A stretch of 62,000 bases of DNA from Phoronis australis (Eukaryota > Phoronida > Phoronidae): NCBI GenBank assembly GCA_002633005.1, contig NMRA01000144.1, positions 716,485 through 778,484 of the forward strand, read 5' to 3'. Positions 23,701-38,700 of the stretch are shown here, one piece after another. Positions within the stretch are counted from its first letter, which is position 1. Every line of letters begins with the position of its first letter. A model generated the notes under the pieces. The model worked only from the letters and a program-made list of their open reading frames with translations, was not told the origin of the DNA and searched no databases. Made by a program: the position numbers and the translations under genes.

Positions 23701-26700
23701 TTCAATAAATGTGTTTTACTCCAGCTGCAGGTGAACATGTGTATGAGCTGGCTATGTACCTAGACTTGCTCAATACTCATTGTTTTCCTCCCTTTGCGCG
23801 TGTCTTCAACATCGCGGACAACGTGATGAGCCGCCTTGAGATGGCCGACGCAGACCTCCACGACCATCTGAAGACAATTGCCAGGAAAAACAACAAAGTT
23901 AGCCAAAAGGTCAGTGTCACTTATCCTGAATCGCTCATGTTTTTGGTTCATACTGATTTGGTTTAGAACCAGCAGTGCTGTGCACCTGAATGCTTCATAT
24001 TAAACTAGGGACCACTTGCACAAAACTTATATCATATATGCACATATTTAACCCATGCTCCAAGAACCGAAATATTTGCTTCAAATGTTTTCTATTGCAG
24101 TGTTTTGCATAGTATACAGGCATGCTTCTAAGCTCCATCTATAGACAAAAGCCAATATCCATAGTTTGCAAACATGTTTTATGTTGGGTGTTTTCCTTGT
24201 GGTTTTTATTCATTCTTAATTATTTTCATTTATTCAGTTTTTGTTAAAGTGAAAACAAATTTATTGTCTACCAGACTGAGTGTACAATGGATAAGTTAAG
24301 TTTCACTAACATAATATTTGAGAAATTGGCTCCTCAGTTTTACTGATGTGTTTCCTTGTATGCACATACTCCTATTTCCAGATATAGATGCCTAATTCTA
24401 AATATTGGTGTAGTTTCACATATATGCAATGGCATGCACATGGACCAAAGTATGTGAATGTACGGTACGCAGGATAATAACAATTATCATGCACTGCCAC
24501 ACAAGTATCAAACTTTTCCGGGTAATAGTTTGGACGTTTAATGCAACCCAGTTCAGATATTTATTAATGAAAACATAAGCAAGAAAAGTTGTCATGAATC
24601 TGTGCTTTTGTACAAAATTTGTGTGTTTAGTGCTTGTTTTTGCCATGCTGTTCTCTTGGTATAGTTGTTGATGTGCTAAATTGTCTTTAGGATTTCCTAA
24701 AGCATCTGATTCATAAGGAGAAGACAAGAGCCAAAGAGATGGTTGAAGACGCCGACGGCTCCCCACGAGCGGAACTGTCCCCTGATGAGATCCTGAAGGG
24801 GCCGCTGATATTTGTACGCAAGTGGGTCGGTGAGGTAAGGGTACAATGCAGTGATGGTGATTGTACTTTTTCACGTTTTTTATCAATTTTGTGCGTCCCC
24901 ATAGACATTGCATAAATGCTGTTCTCCTTTCTGACCAAGTAGGCATCCAGACTTCTGTGGAGTGACCAGATCTGGATTTCTTAAACCACTTGAATTTTGA
25001 AATTATTTTTCCTTCCAACAAGTGTTCAGAAGGAATTGAAAGAGTATGATTACTTTTACTCTCCCCATTGGCAATCTTATTTTTTCATCTTTTTATTCAC
25101 AGTACCCCATATTAAGAGATATTCATGAAACTGATCTATGTACTCTGCACTAAATGCAAAACAGCTTCCATCTATTTTCAAACAAATCTATGAAGTGCTA
25201 CAATATCTCGTATTGTGGTAATTTCAGTTTTTTACTAGGACTTATAGTATTTTTTTCATTTTTTCATTGATCTTTGTGAATGTTAAATATAAGAATGACA
25301 GGACAGTGCCCACTTAATGCCTCCCACAAGTGCTGTTACCACCTAACATTTGTCACGTCTTCTGCAGGGCTTTGTAACAGTCCTGGACACCCAGGCACTG
25401 ATGTTTCTCTGGGACCAGGTTTTCATGCAATACTGGCGTCAACATGTCTTCGAGGACTTCTGTCTAGCTCTACTACTACTCCTCAAACACAAATTTTTCC
25501 AAGCCACAGACTATGTCTCCATGAAAAGGGTAAGAATCAGTATAGCTCCTTGATACGGTGAGCTGTCCCGTAGACTAAGTCTGAAATATGGGTTATTGTT
25601 GATGTGAGGCTTAGCTGTCTGTGTGATGATCTTACAAGGCGAGAGTTATAAATAAATGTCACGGACTTCATCTTGGCTATAGCTGTTTTGACTGATAGAT
25701 GGAGCTTTGGTCCAGGGGCATGGTAGATCGGCGATGTTCTTGTCTCGTGTCAGTGAGTTGAAATGTTGGCTTCCATACAGCTCTGGTATACAGGACACTG
25801 CTTTGAAACTGCAGACATGGTTATCTTAGAGTTGGAGAAAATCTGGTTTAGGTGTAATAGAAGCATTACACCAACGTACAGAGAAACCATCTTTGAACAA
25901 GCAGGGGAGTAATTGATTTCCACTTTCTCATATGTGGGACAGGACAATTGTCAAGCTGCCATGCCGCTTGACCAAAGTGCCATCTGTCTGTCAAAACAGT
26001 AGCTAAGTGGAGATGTGCAAGATGCAAACGCAATGCTGCTAAATGTGAATCCTTAGTTTTAGTATTTGTTTTAATTTTTTATTTTATTACTGGATGTCGA
26101 AAAACATTCATGCTTAAAAGAGTAATCCAACTGAAGATACTTTTAATATCTCCTTAACAAGTCTTCATTTTGAGGAGGTCAGAAAGCTGTAGGTTCCGTG
26201 TTGTATGTTTGCTGCTCCTCGCTTGCTCAAGAACGTTTTGAAAATTTGAAATTGCAAAAATTAGCTCAATATGGTTACTTAAAATTTGATATTAAAGGTA
26301 TATTTCATGTTCTTTTGGAGATCAAAAACTCAATCATTTTCATCATCCTGTCAGGTAAAACAAATTAAGATGGTTGTAATACTCCAAACTGCCATTTGGT
26401 ATCTGCACCTTAGCTATAATTATACATTTCAGAAGTTTGAAAAGTTGTCGCATCAGAGAAATCATATATTGCTTTTGAGGTTATATTTGCTCCACTTTTG
26501 TTTTGACTTAATTGTTATTCTTTGAACTAAACTCAGTTCGGTATGCCTTTAAATCAGCTATAATCATGGTTTGTGTCTTTCAGGTGTTCCTGGATGAGCC
26601 ATGTAAACTGTACACTATGGATATCCAGCAAGCCTGGGAGGTGTTGGATAACCAAGAAGATGTCCGTGTTATCCCTGGGATGAACAGACAGAACCCCAAG

Positions 26701-29700
26701 TGAGTGGGAGGCATATCTTGCTCAAGGGTTCAAACAAGGATGTGCACAAAGATGCAATACATACTTATAGTCTATTAAGGATTTGATTCCAGTATTTGTG
26801 ATAAGATTTTCTGCTGCTGTTAATTTAAGAATCTATAAACCTGCACCAGCCTGATATTTACAAGCTATCATAATGGTGTCAGGAGTGCAGTGATTGATGA
26901 GTGAGTATATAGCTTGCCAGCAAACTTTCACTTGTTTGTGCCAGATTTAGTCAACAGTTTTTGAAAATGTTAGCCACCATTATCCAATTATGGAAATTCT
27001 TAACTTCTCATATTGTAATGTTGACCCCTGCTAACACGTTTTATTTTCAGGGCCCGTAAGGCAGTTATTAAACCTGTTGTGCCTCCGACACCAACTAGCA
27101 GGGCTTCCATATACGGAGATACAAAGGTGGTGCCACCTATAGGATTAAAAGATGTTGGTGTGAAACTTGTTATCTCCTCAGCTGCCATCAAAAGGGTAAT
27201 GTTACTCTGTGTTAGATTAGTAATAGGTTAGTGTTAGATAGCTGTGAAACACTGATTATTTGATTATGACACCAGAGTCTTACATCTGACGTGCTTAAAA
27301 TCACCAATTTGATATCAGAAACACCAAAAAGAAACTCCAGCAGCTGATCAATTGTCAAATTACAACACCCACAAACACTTTCTGATGATATGTTAATTAG
27401 ATGATCTCGAATTAGGAGCATTTATTTGTTGAAACATACTACGTAAAAAAGGGACAATCTATCATAGCTCTAGTCATGCTCCATTATGTTAAGTATGGAC
27501 ATTGGTCAGATATTGCTCTCGTTTTCCCGTGGTTTATGGTATAATAAGGAAGAGCAAGGCTTTGCATTTGTGGTGGTTGTTACAACTTAGTACTTGACCA
27601 TGCTGCAGCTCTTTTCCCATTCCCACGGGACATCAGAGAAGCTCGGATATGGCTCAAGTATGTAAAAGAAACTTGCGTGTTGGTAGACCGTGACATACTG
27701 GTGCTGGGTACTTTAAATTCATACGTGAACCTCATGCCCGTGGAGCTAAGAAACTTTCAATTGAAGTCACTTTTCTTCTATTTTCTCATTTTTAGGATAT
27801 TGAATTCAAATTCTTGATTGTGATATGCAGTGTTATACAGGGACGGTTTAATGATGCTGACCTTGTAGTCATTTGTTAAAACAGTGCAAATGGTGTTTTT
27901 AAGCCCTTGAGTAATAATGATCTCTGCAGCCATATTGCCTTACCTTTAAACCAGGTGTCTGGATCCCTTGTACAACATTTAGTCTACTGTTCCCCAAATT
28001 ATAGTTTTACTAGATGTCTTTGTGAATTTCCTAGGATGAAGCTCTATTAAACTTTGACCTTCGACACTTGCGGCTTACTGTCATGGCCTACTTTGGAACA
28101 GTCCATTTGGACACAAGGGTGTCTAGAACTTGGGCACAGCCCAAAGGTGATGTGATACCAGATAAGGAGGGAAAGAAGATTTACTTTGGGGAGTACACAA
28201 AAGAGAGCTTCACCTTTGACAACATAGATGTCACAAAATATGACTTAGAGCGAGAACTTGGTGGAACCCCATATGCCATTGTCAGGGTGGAATACATGAA
28301 AGGTTGGTTTAAATTTTGTTTCATGGTGTTCATTATCAGAGATACCTTCTGGTACACAGTCAAAATGAATTTTTGCCTTGAATGGAAAAATAAGTCATTT
28401 ACACAGTCTTCTGCACAGTCATTTGGGACACCTTTGGTATTGTCATAGCCTCAAGTTAGACTAGTATGAAAATACAAAGCTGTGCTAATTATAACTTTAG
28501 AACTGTGAATGAAACTGTAATGAAAGAAAGATTCTTTAAATAGTTTTAAGTAGTTACTGCACGGAATGAGTCCATGGCTGAACATTGCCTTGGTAAGTCT
28601 TAGTTTCAGAACCCGCTTATAGAATATCGACGTCACCAGTTTGGATGCAATAGCAACACTGTGACTTGAAAGGTCTTTAGTTTCCTCTCTTGAAATCACA
28701 AGATTAGTGTTTAGAATATAAGCTGAGAAGAGAGTTACGGGTGGGCGGTGCTTAAAGCTGATCTCTTGCTAAGTTGTGTTCCGTCACCAGTGTGGGCATG
28801 GGCATTTTCCTGAATGTTTGGAAATTGCAATTTTCTTTGAGAAATTTTTGTTGCCCCAGAAAATATGGAAAACACCTTAAGTTTATAAAATCAGGAAGTT
28901 GCTGGAAAGAATACTGAAGATATGACTTTTTGGTAGGTATCTCTGCAGTATTGATAGTGGGCCAGGTGAATTTGCTATTGTTTGTCCTTTGATGATAGTT
29001 ATAAACATGGTACTAGAGGTCACTTGCTGTTACTAGATTATTTTTTGATCTGAAGTGAATGACTTGGTTCACAATTTTGGGTAACCTATAACAAAATGTT
29101 TCTTAAATTACACCAACCTTTACCTACACATTAAATTTTCTTTTAGGTAACTCTAGCTTTAATATGGTGGACAAATTTCCTTCAATATGCTTAAATTGCA
29201 ATGCTTGGCTTCATACAATAGTCATCATTTGGTTATATTAAATGACACACCCAAAGACCAAAGTGTATTTTCATTTCTAATACTGTGGTCAATTTTTGGT
29301 TCTTTTCTTCAGGTCGCACTCCAGTGCCACTGGGATGGTCCAAAGTGCCGCTGCACACGCACAAGTCAGAGATGGACACAACAGTTACTCAGTTTGGTTC
29401 TCAGCTGTGGCACGTAGTAGATCAGGTGAACAGTTATGAAATACACCCTGGGGAGCCCCCCGAATCATTGTTGCCCAGGACTGCAAGGATCGCGAGACCC
29501 AATTTAGGTCAGTTGGTGAAAGTTTGCGTTGATGTTTAACTGACTAAATTCAGTTTTACGATATTTTAAAAGGCGATAATTCTAGAAAAGACCAATGTTT
29601 GAAAAAAGATTTCTTCCTCCCTCATCATCTTATTGAACAGTTTGTGACAGCTTCTAAACTTTTGCCAAAAGTTTCGTCCTACACTTTCATTTTTCTTGCA

Positions 29701-32700
29701 ACGCTTTACCAATTTTGCAACAAAGCAAAGTCTGTCATTGATTTTGAAACAGTATATACATTATCTGCCCATGGTGCGTCCATTACTTGATTTTTTACAC
29801 TATCCTTTGGGATATGATGTCAACTTTACGGAAGTAAAATTTACTAAAAAATAACGAAGTGAAATCAGTTCTGGTAATTTCTTGTGAATTGTACGCAAAC
29901 TTGTACAAGAAGAAGAGTTGAAAATTGTCAAGAAAAAGAAATTGATCAATAAGTGAGGGTCTGTTCCATCACGCTGAAAGCCGATGTGCCAAGCTTTTAG
30001 AAACTGTCAGCTCCTCCGAGACCCAGAAACCGCTTCTGACCTGAATAAGGAACAAGTTTGCTTGAGGGAATGCAGGTTTATAGCAGTTTGCATTCTGTTT
30101 AATTGACAGCTTGTCACTTGTAATGATAAGAGTGTCTAAGTGCTAAGCTTGAATAGAAGTACAGGGTGCAGAGGAATATTGTTAAGAAAATCAATAATGA
30201 AAGTTTGGGAAATCTATTATTTTCAGTTCCATCTCCTTAACTCTCATTTTGTTAATAAATTAAAACAGGATACCTTGGTGATGGATCTCTTCTCACTGTG
30301 AGGGTTGTAGAAGTTGACCCTGCTCTCAGGTAAATCAGTCTGTTTATATATTCTGTAGTGTGTCATTGTGTGGTACTTAAGGAGTCATGTATATATTAAT
30401 TCCTGGTCTCTTTTCTCGTACAGTGAGTTCAGTTTGCAGATTCTGTTAGTGTAAAAATTTAATTATATGGTCTCCCAACTTTTATCTACATTTTATGATG
30501 ACAGTTGTGTTCTCAGTGTTCTCAGTGATTTAGTTCTAGTAATGAAAATATTTGAACACCTTCATTGGTGTGACTCCACAAAACTGAATAAGAAAAAATC
30601 ATCTTCCAACAAACCTGTTACTTGGTAATAATTTTACTGTACTCATAATTCATCCCTCATACTTTTCTTTGTTAGGTCAAAAGGTCGCAAAACACCCAAA
30701 CGTGGGATGACTCCTGCTGCTCTCAGTCCTGATTATATCTGGGTTGAGCACAACAAGTCAGCCACTGTGGATGACGCAGTGCCATCGTCCAATGAGCAGC
30801 CATTTGACATCTACATAGATGGTGTCAACTTTTTGCCAGACAATGCCACTATTGTCAAGGTACACTTCACAGATATCTTATGACCTCGCGATGAAGTGGC
30901 TTCGACATAACATTGTTACTTGCAAATGACAATTCACCCTTAGAACTGTTGTCATCTGTACATTGAGTGGAGTACATAACTTACATTAGGGAAGCATTCT
31001 GAGAGTATAATCCCAACTCACGTCTGTTCTCGATCAGTACAGGAAGTAACAAAGCTCTACAAACTTGGGAAGCATTCACGCTGTGTACTATCTTACAAAA
31101 TACAACTAAAAATTGCCCTTTTTTGTGTGGCCCACATGGCAATGTGGTATGGGACATATTTTGGTGTTTCTTACCTTATTCGGATCTTCTTGGATGTCGC
31201 AAATGTAATTTACTTATAAATGGACTAATGCCAAGTCAAGACAGGCCTGTAATTTTGTGAATCCGGTCAACACTAATGTAATGTTTGCCTTACTCAGGTG
31301 ACCGGACGATTGGTGAGAACAGGTCAGGTGACTGAACTGCCAGACATTCTGGCCTATCCAGAGCTGCAGACATCCGGACGTCACCCACGGTTCAAGTATC
31401 GTTTCCATGTAAACACCGACGGCAGACGCATGGACGTACACGCTGTCTTGTTCCTGCGAGTCTACACTGTGGACTACAACTCGAAAGCATTAGTTGTGAT
31501 TGGCAGCTGTCTATCACGAATATTTGACAGAAAGGTGAGTGCTGTCTGTGAGTTGGCTGTCAGGTAAAGAACTGCCTACACGGTGGGTGTTGCTATGCTT
31601 GTCTGAGGAGAACAAAGTATCTCCGTAGCAACCGACTCATTTGACCATTCTGTCAATGCTATATTCCTTGTGTTACTTCCTGTTTCACGACTTTGTTTAC
31701 GTGGTGTCGTAGACTCAAAGCAAATTGATGTCGTTGACTGAAAGTACATGACCTCCTTACATCGACTATACTTATAAATTGAATAACTTTTCAGTATCTA
31801 TTCACTGTTGACAACCAGTTGAAATTTTCCAGGAATGTAGTGTAACATCTTTCACTTGAAAATTAAGTATCACATCAAGACATACTAGTATTGGATATTC
31901 ACCAGTATTTTCATTGTCATGAGATGGTTGCAAAAGTATGACGTCAACTAATTGTGTGAATTAATGTTTTTGTTATCTCAGGGCAAGCTGTTGGTTGGTG
32001 GCCAGCAACTCAAGCTAAAGTTTGGCATGCCCAATCTGTCTAGCGGACTCAACTCGGTCACGGGGACTGAGTTAGACTCATCACCCGCCATTCCGGGTAC
32101 TTCAATCCTTTTCAGACTTCTGCCTCACTTCATTGTAAGTTGTCTCAGTGGTTCATTGGTTGTTTAGCACATTTCAATGCTGTAATTACTATCATTGCTG
32201 TTATGATTATTATTACTGTCTGTCATTATTATTATTATTATTGCGGATAATTTAGGTGCAGAAACACTGAAACACCATTAAGCCTATTAAAAAGTAATCC
32301 TGCGAACTATCATTGTTATCATGGTTATTATTACTACTGTTGTTGTTATAAATATTCTCATTATTTTTATCATCCTTACTATTATTAGCCCTTTATTATA
32401 CCTTCATGGATGGCCTCAGGTAACTCCTTCATTTTACCTTCATGGAGGGCTTTAAGTGGCCTTGGATAACCCTTTCACTTAACTTAATGGGAGGTTACAT
32501 GTGGCATGGGGTAAACTTTTCACTTTACGTTCATAGAAGACTATTGGTGGCCATGAGTTACCCATTTACGTTTCCTTCAGGACTATGTGAAAGCTCCAGA
32601 CTACAGCAGTGGATATTACAAGTCAGTGACGTCCAAACCCAGCCCTTCAGAGAAACGCTCTATGGAGGTGTTCAACAGTGACCCACTGTTTCCTCTCACT

Positions 32701-35700
32701 GTTGATGACATGATAGATGACTTGAAACGAGAGGAAAACGACGAGTCAGGTGAGCTGTTAACTACAGGTGACGTGTCTTGTTCAGTGGCCAGTTCTGTGA
32801 TTCATTACTTTGTATGCATGCCTTGACATGATAGAAGTAAGTCTTATCAGTATATGAAAAAGCTAGCAGCCTTGTGATTACCCCATGAACTATTTGACTT
32901 GGGATGATACTCTAGAAAAGAAACTATTCATACGCAACCTCATTTCATGTTTTTTTAATATGTTACAAAAACTGAAACAGAAGCAGTACAACTGCCATCA
33001 GCCATGTCTCCAAGCCTCAAGATGGCTCTGATCGGTATAGCCATTTTGAGGCTTGGTTATGGGAAATACCTTCTGCGCAATGATTAGCTGCTGCCCTAAC
33101 GTCATTAAAACAAAGGCAGACTTTAAGTATTATTTTCACAGGCATTGCAGCTGCCATTCATGAAGCAGAAGGCATTGTTTTGGTTATTGTTTGAAATAAA
33201 GGTTGTTGGTGTAATTATTTTCAATTCTTTTTTATTAATAGTACCATAAAAATTAATCAGTTTTCGAATAATAATACATAATTTTTCCAATAATTTAGAC
33301 CTAAATTGCTGCAATATACCATTAGTTACCATACTTATATTATACTGCAGAAAAATTCAGTGTTGATATAACTTTATATTACTCGTGATATTCTGGTGTT
33401 TTCTGTAAAAATGTGTCAAAATTCTGGCACATTTCACTTCCCATAACCAAGCCTCAAATGGCTAAGTCGATTAGTGCCATCTTGAGGCTTGGGGACGAGG
33501 CTGAACTGCCTCAGCGCCCTCTCTTATTCTGCGGTATTTACCCACAATGCTGTGCATCAGTAGGGCACTCATCCCAATCGTGCTATTTTACATCGAAATT
33601 GGTCCACTATTCGTCTTTCTAATGCCAATATTTTTCTGTGTTACAGTGGGTTGCAAAGCAGACATAAAAAATTCAGATTTGATAAATTGTTTTTCAGTTG
33701 CCCAAGTCAGTTAAAATTGTGTTAGATGCTCTACCTTTTAAAAGATAGGTTAAGAATACAATGTGTTTTTCTACCTCTGCAAAAAGGAGAGTTGAATTCG
33801 GTAAGAGGGTATTAAATGAAATTTTGTTTGGTTACTACTTTCTATATGTAGGACCATATGATCAGATATATGAGTCCTTAGCTAACCAGAAGCTAGGCGT
33901 ATCACCAAGCATGTGTGAACACAATTTTCTGAGGGTGCAAATCATGACCTGTTACTGTCTTATTTTCTTTTGTTGCATACAATGTAGCTACTAAGTATTG
34001 TAACAGCACTTGTTACTGTGAGAGTTCCAACAGGCAAAATGTGGGCATGGAATTTATTTGGCTAATTTTTGCACTAGAATCGAGTACTAATTTAACAGTT
34101 GACTATCTCATTTCCAGTCACTGAACCCCTGGCCTGGATGGCAGACAGACTCAAAAACAGTACCCACCTGCCGGCTAACACACCTGCAGGTAACTTACCT
34201 TGGTTCCAGACACTGAGGTACCGAGAAGATGTGGGACTAAAGGTGAAGATAGAAAGAGCGTATGGTATCCCAGGTGAGCTACTGAGTGTAGTGCATAGCA
34301 TTCCATAACTTCAAGGCATTTTGAGTGTTTATCAACTAACGAAATGCAAAGCAATTCATAGTGAGTGTTTCAGTTGTAAATGTTTTGATTGTTGTTTCTG
34401 CTTGTGTGGTGTATCTGTTTCAACAAAGTTTCTTAGAAAATTGTGAAATCAAAGGAATGGTGTTTTGTACAAATATGGACTGTATGCGCAAGGCACTCAA
34501 CTTTGAGCACTTTTGCTTGAATGGCTAGGTTACAAATTACAGCAAAAAACTCTCGGTAACTTAACTCAGAGTAATGTTGTTCTAAACCCACCTTTGTCAA
34601 AAAACAAGTTTTTATTTGTACTACTTACAGTTATGAAAGTAACCTCAACATGTTCCAAATTCAAATTAGGTCTGTTCTGTTGGCTGGGATACAACTGACC
34701 GTTTATTGCTCATCAAGTTGACTTGTCAGGGTGGGTCGTTGTATGAGTCATACATGGTCTCTATAGCAACAACAAAATATCAGTTCTCTGCAAGCCCAGA
34801 AACCACTTCTCATCTGAGTAAGGAACAAGTTGTCATCTGTTCACAGAAGTAACGGGTCTGAATGAAGAATTGTTTCTTTGACATGGTTTCATAGCTGCTT
34901 TAAAGATTGTTTTCCATAGAATAGTTGCACGTATACCACAGCCATACAGTGCTACAGCTGTGTTGATTATAAACAGCGAAACGTGTTGAGCAGTTTTCAG
35001 ACATTACATGCAGTGTTAAATTGTTTTGTCTTGCAGAGGGTCTCTACTTGAACTGTGTAGGCAGAGTGTCTGTAGGGATTGATTCATCAGAGTATGTTGA
35101 TCAGGCTAGTCTCAACCACATCACCACCCATAGCCATGACTATGATTGTCTACAGAAGTCACCAAAGTGGCTTGATTCTCCTCAGGTTGGTGAATGTGCA
35201 AAATGGCTGAAACAATAAAACTGAGTTGCTATCTGTTACGTACACTATTGCAATGAATTGGACAATGTTTTGAAGAGGCGGTAGACTAGTGTTTTTGTTA
35301 TACATTTCATTTTGAGGTCATGGGTGATGTTACCCCTCATTGTAGCATTTCACTTCTGTATCTGTGTCTCCAAAGCCCCTTGATAATTTTGAAATTTGGA
35401 GATATGTTCCTATCGTGGATGGGATAGCATGAGGAAATTTTCGAATGGATCCGAACTCCAAATAACCCCTTGCAGGAACGTTGTTAACTTTGGCTATTGC
35501 ATTTTTATGTAAGTTACTACGGATGACGATGACTTTCAGACGGATTGGACTATTTCTGTACCCCCTGTCAGTAATTTTATTTTTTTATGTTTTCCTCTGT
35601 ATCTTTGTTGTTCCTTGATAGATTTTCATGATGTATGGCAAATAGGTTTCTATTAAAGAGGCGGTGACACCTTTCCATTTTCGGATAGATTTGACATACT

Positions 35701-38700
35701 GTACACCACCTAATCGCAATTCTTATTATTTTATAGTATACTATTGTCTCTCAATTGGCCAAACCACTCTAAGAATCATTATGAAAATTGGAATATGTGT
35801 TCCTACAGGGAAATGTATGGCTGACAATTACTTTCGAATGGGTCCGACTGCTGCAGCGCCTCTTTTGCTTCTGCGGCTGCATATCCGAAACCTCTTGCAC
35901 AATCTTTGACTGGTGTATTTCTAGATTAACGTAACAATAGGATGAGGACGACGTTTTGCTCCTCATCCTCAGAGATCCTTTTGTGGTATTTTCATGAAAC
36001 ATGACAAATAGGTTCCTATTAAAGAGACGATATAGCACCTTCCTCTTTTTGTCTGGATTCCATGTACTGTATGCCTTTTAGTGGCCATTTAATCACTAAG
36101 GATCATTAGGAAAATTGGCATGTGCTCCTACTGGGATATGTATGGCTGATGATGACTTTCAAACGGGTTCAACTGCAGTGGCTCAATTTTATATTTTTAC
36201 TGTGGCTCAATACAAGTTTGGTGATGGAACTCCATGAAATATGGCATGTATTTCTGTTGAGGATATGGATCTTGGGAAAGATCCGACTACTGCTTCAAGA
36301 ATCCTTATGAAAGGTGGTTTGTTTCCTGTTGAAGAGAGCATTATTTTCTGACTTGATTTGCACCCCCTAGATACTACGAGTTTACTAGTGTTGCTTCATT
36401 ATGTGGGAATGTTTAAAACAATGATCATTTCTTGTATCTGCACTGTAGAGTTACAGAAGGTAGATGCTCTTGTTGCTTTTGTTAGAAATGATGTTATTTT
36501 GTGGCAATAGCTTTTTGGTGCGTGTGTAGATAACTGTCTTAGTTTATCTTTCCAGAATGTATTGGCAACTTTTGACCTAAACAGTTACACTTTGTACTTT
36601 CCTTTCTAGACCGTGTCCCCAGCTTATGACCTCAACACAGTCATTGTGTTCACCCTGTATTCACTGGATGCCAAGTATATTCCATCTAAGAAACATGATG
36701 TGAAAGGAACCCTTGAATCTAAGGCTAACAAAACATTCCAAAAGTTTCCCGTTTCCTTGACAACAGTGGGATGGACAGTGGTTCCAATATTTGACAGGTA
36801 ACGAAAACTTTACGTCAGTTTATGTGCAAAATAATTATTGTCCTGCAGTTGTTTTTGTCCTGTATGTTCTTTTATCTATTGTGTATCTTTTTGGGGGATT
36901 AATAGCTGGTTCTCAATGTGGCTGTTACTTTCATGAGCTAGGAATGAACTATACTCTAAGTATTATGTATAATTGTGTTGTTGAGTCGGCCCTTTGAAAT
37001 AGTGTAGGTAAGAATTATTAGTCTTCTTACATGTCATATGTTGGTCACATGTGACCTATAGTTGAGTCTGAAAAGATCTCTGTCCTGACCGGTACTTGAA
37101 CCTGGCACTTTCTGCAGATGCTCTAGTCCAATGAGCAATCTGATGATTGGTTGATTAAAGAAATCCAATCAGACTTATTGTAGGCATATTGCCCGGACTA
37201 TAAGTATAGGTCATGTGATGTGACCAACGTGGCGTGTAAGAAGATTAATAATTCTTACCTAGTAATGTATTGTTTTATCCGTTGAATTAAACACCGCTTG
37301 CTTCTAGTACTATAGCCATGGTTTCCTATCTCATTGAATTTATACCTTCCAAACAAGACACAAGAGTTTACATTGGTACTAAACTTGCTGATCATTTGTT
37401 CTCAGCAATGCCGTATATGCCGGTGAGCATCACCTGCCCATATTTAAAGGTGAACCCAACGAGAATTTGTTGAAAGAAATGATGCAAGATGATGTGGAAG
37501 AGGTTATTGGTCGGCAAGAGTGGACCAATAACAACACAATTGTAAGTGTACTAATTGACTTCCAGTTCTTGTATTGTGTTACTATATTACAAGTTCGCCT
37601 TTTAGTTGGTAAAATAAGAATTTGATAAATATCACATTCATTTTTTATCAGTTGCTTAAGCTGTGCTCTGAAGGGCTTTAGGTAAAAACCAATAAATTTT
37701 CTAAAAGTGATCTCTAATTCAAATTAAAGCTTTATAAAGCAATGAGAATTGTGTTGTCTTTACTTATAGCAGAATAATATATTTCATAAATTTGTGAAAT
37801 TTTTGTTGACCAGTTGGCTATAAATGTCTCGAGTGTTTGTGTATCCAAATTTATGACTACATCAATTGCAATAAAAAGAACACAATTAAAAGCGTAGTTG
37901 TGATTGTCATGTTGCTTGTTCTGTGACAGGAGGCTGGTGGACTTGTGGTGAAGTTGTGGGACAGTCTTTATGATGAAGCAGATCTGCCACCTCTTGATGT
38001 AAGCAGTGTAATCTTACTCTCACAAAAGGAACAAAAATACAAACATAAATATTCTCCTAAAGGAACTCAGTTTATTAAAAAAATAATTTGTTTATTCTTA
38101 TCAAAATGTCATTGGGAAAGTTTTTGGAGAACTTAAAAGTGAATTAATGACAGTGGGTTTACCACTTAGTTTGATACAACACTATTTACTGTAGACCTAC
38201 TTGTCACTAGGAAGAGTTTTTTGTGATCTTGGATTCATAGTGACACTATATCACAAAACAGCGGCCATTTTTGCATAGACTTATGATGATTTTGCGTAAA
38301 CGGCTACCGTTGAGTCGACCATTCCACAATTATTAATTCGATGTTAAGATGATTGAGCATATATCTGAACACTTGTGAAATCTCTTTCACTCCCCCTACC
38401 TCACCCTCTCGGTTTTCTTCCCTCAATCATGTTTCATCATTTATTTACAACACTGTACAGTTCACATATATTTGAGAAACGTTTAATGCCCAGATGTTTA
38501 AGAGACAGCTCTAGATGTCTGAAATATGACTCTCTTCGCGTGGTGGCCAGCCCCCCCCCCTCCCACATTACTGCTGGTCTGCCATTTTGTTTGTGAACTG
38601 TGCTGTACAAAGATTTGAAAATACATCCCTTCATGCTCGTATCAAACTTGGGTTTTCTTTCTTTAGCTACGCGATGAACTGATGACCTTGGTCGGTGATG

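Noticed and set aside
24416-25021. 201-codon minus-strand frame
   Set aside because: It covers exon 10 of the plus-strand large gene and adjacent introns; it is an antisense shadow.
37081-37145. Functional tRNA gene
   Set aside because: A and B boxes are good, but the acceptor stem does not pair and the T-stem has mismatches.
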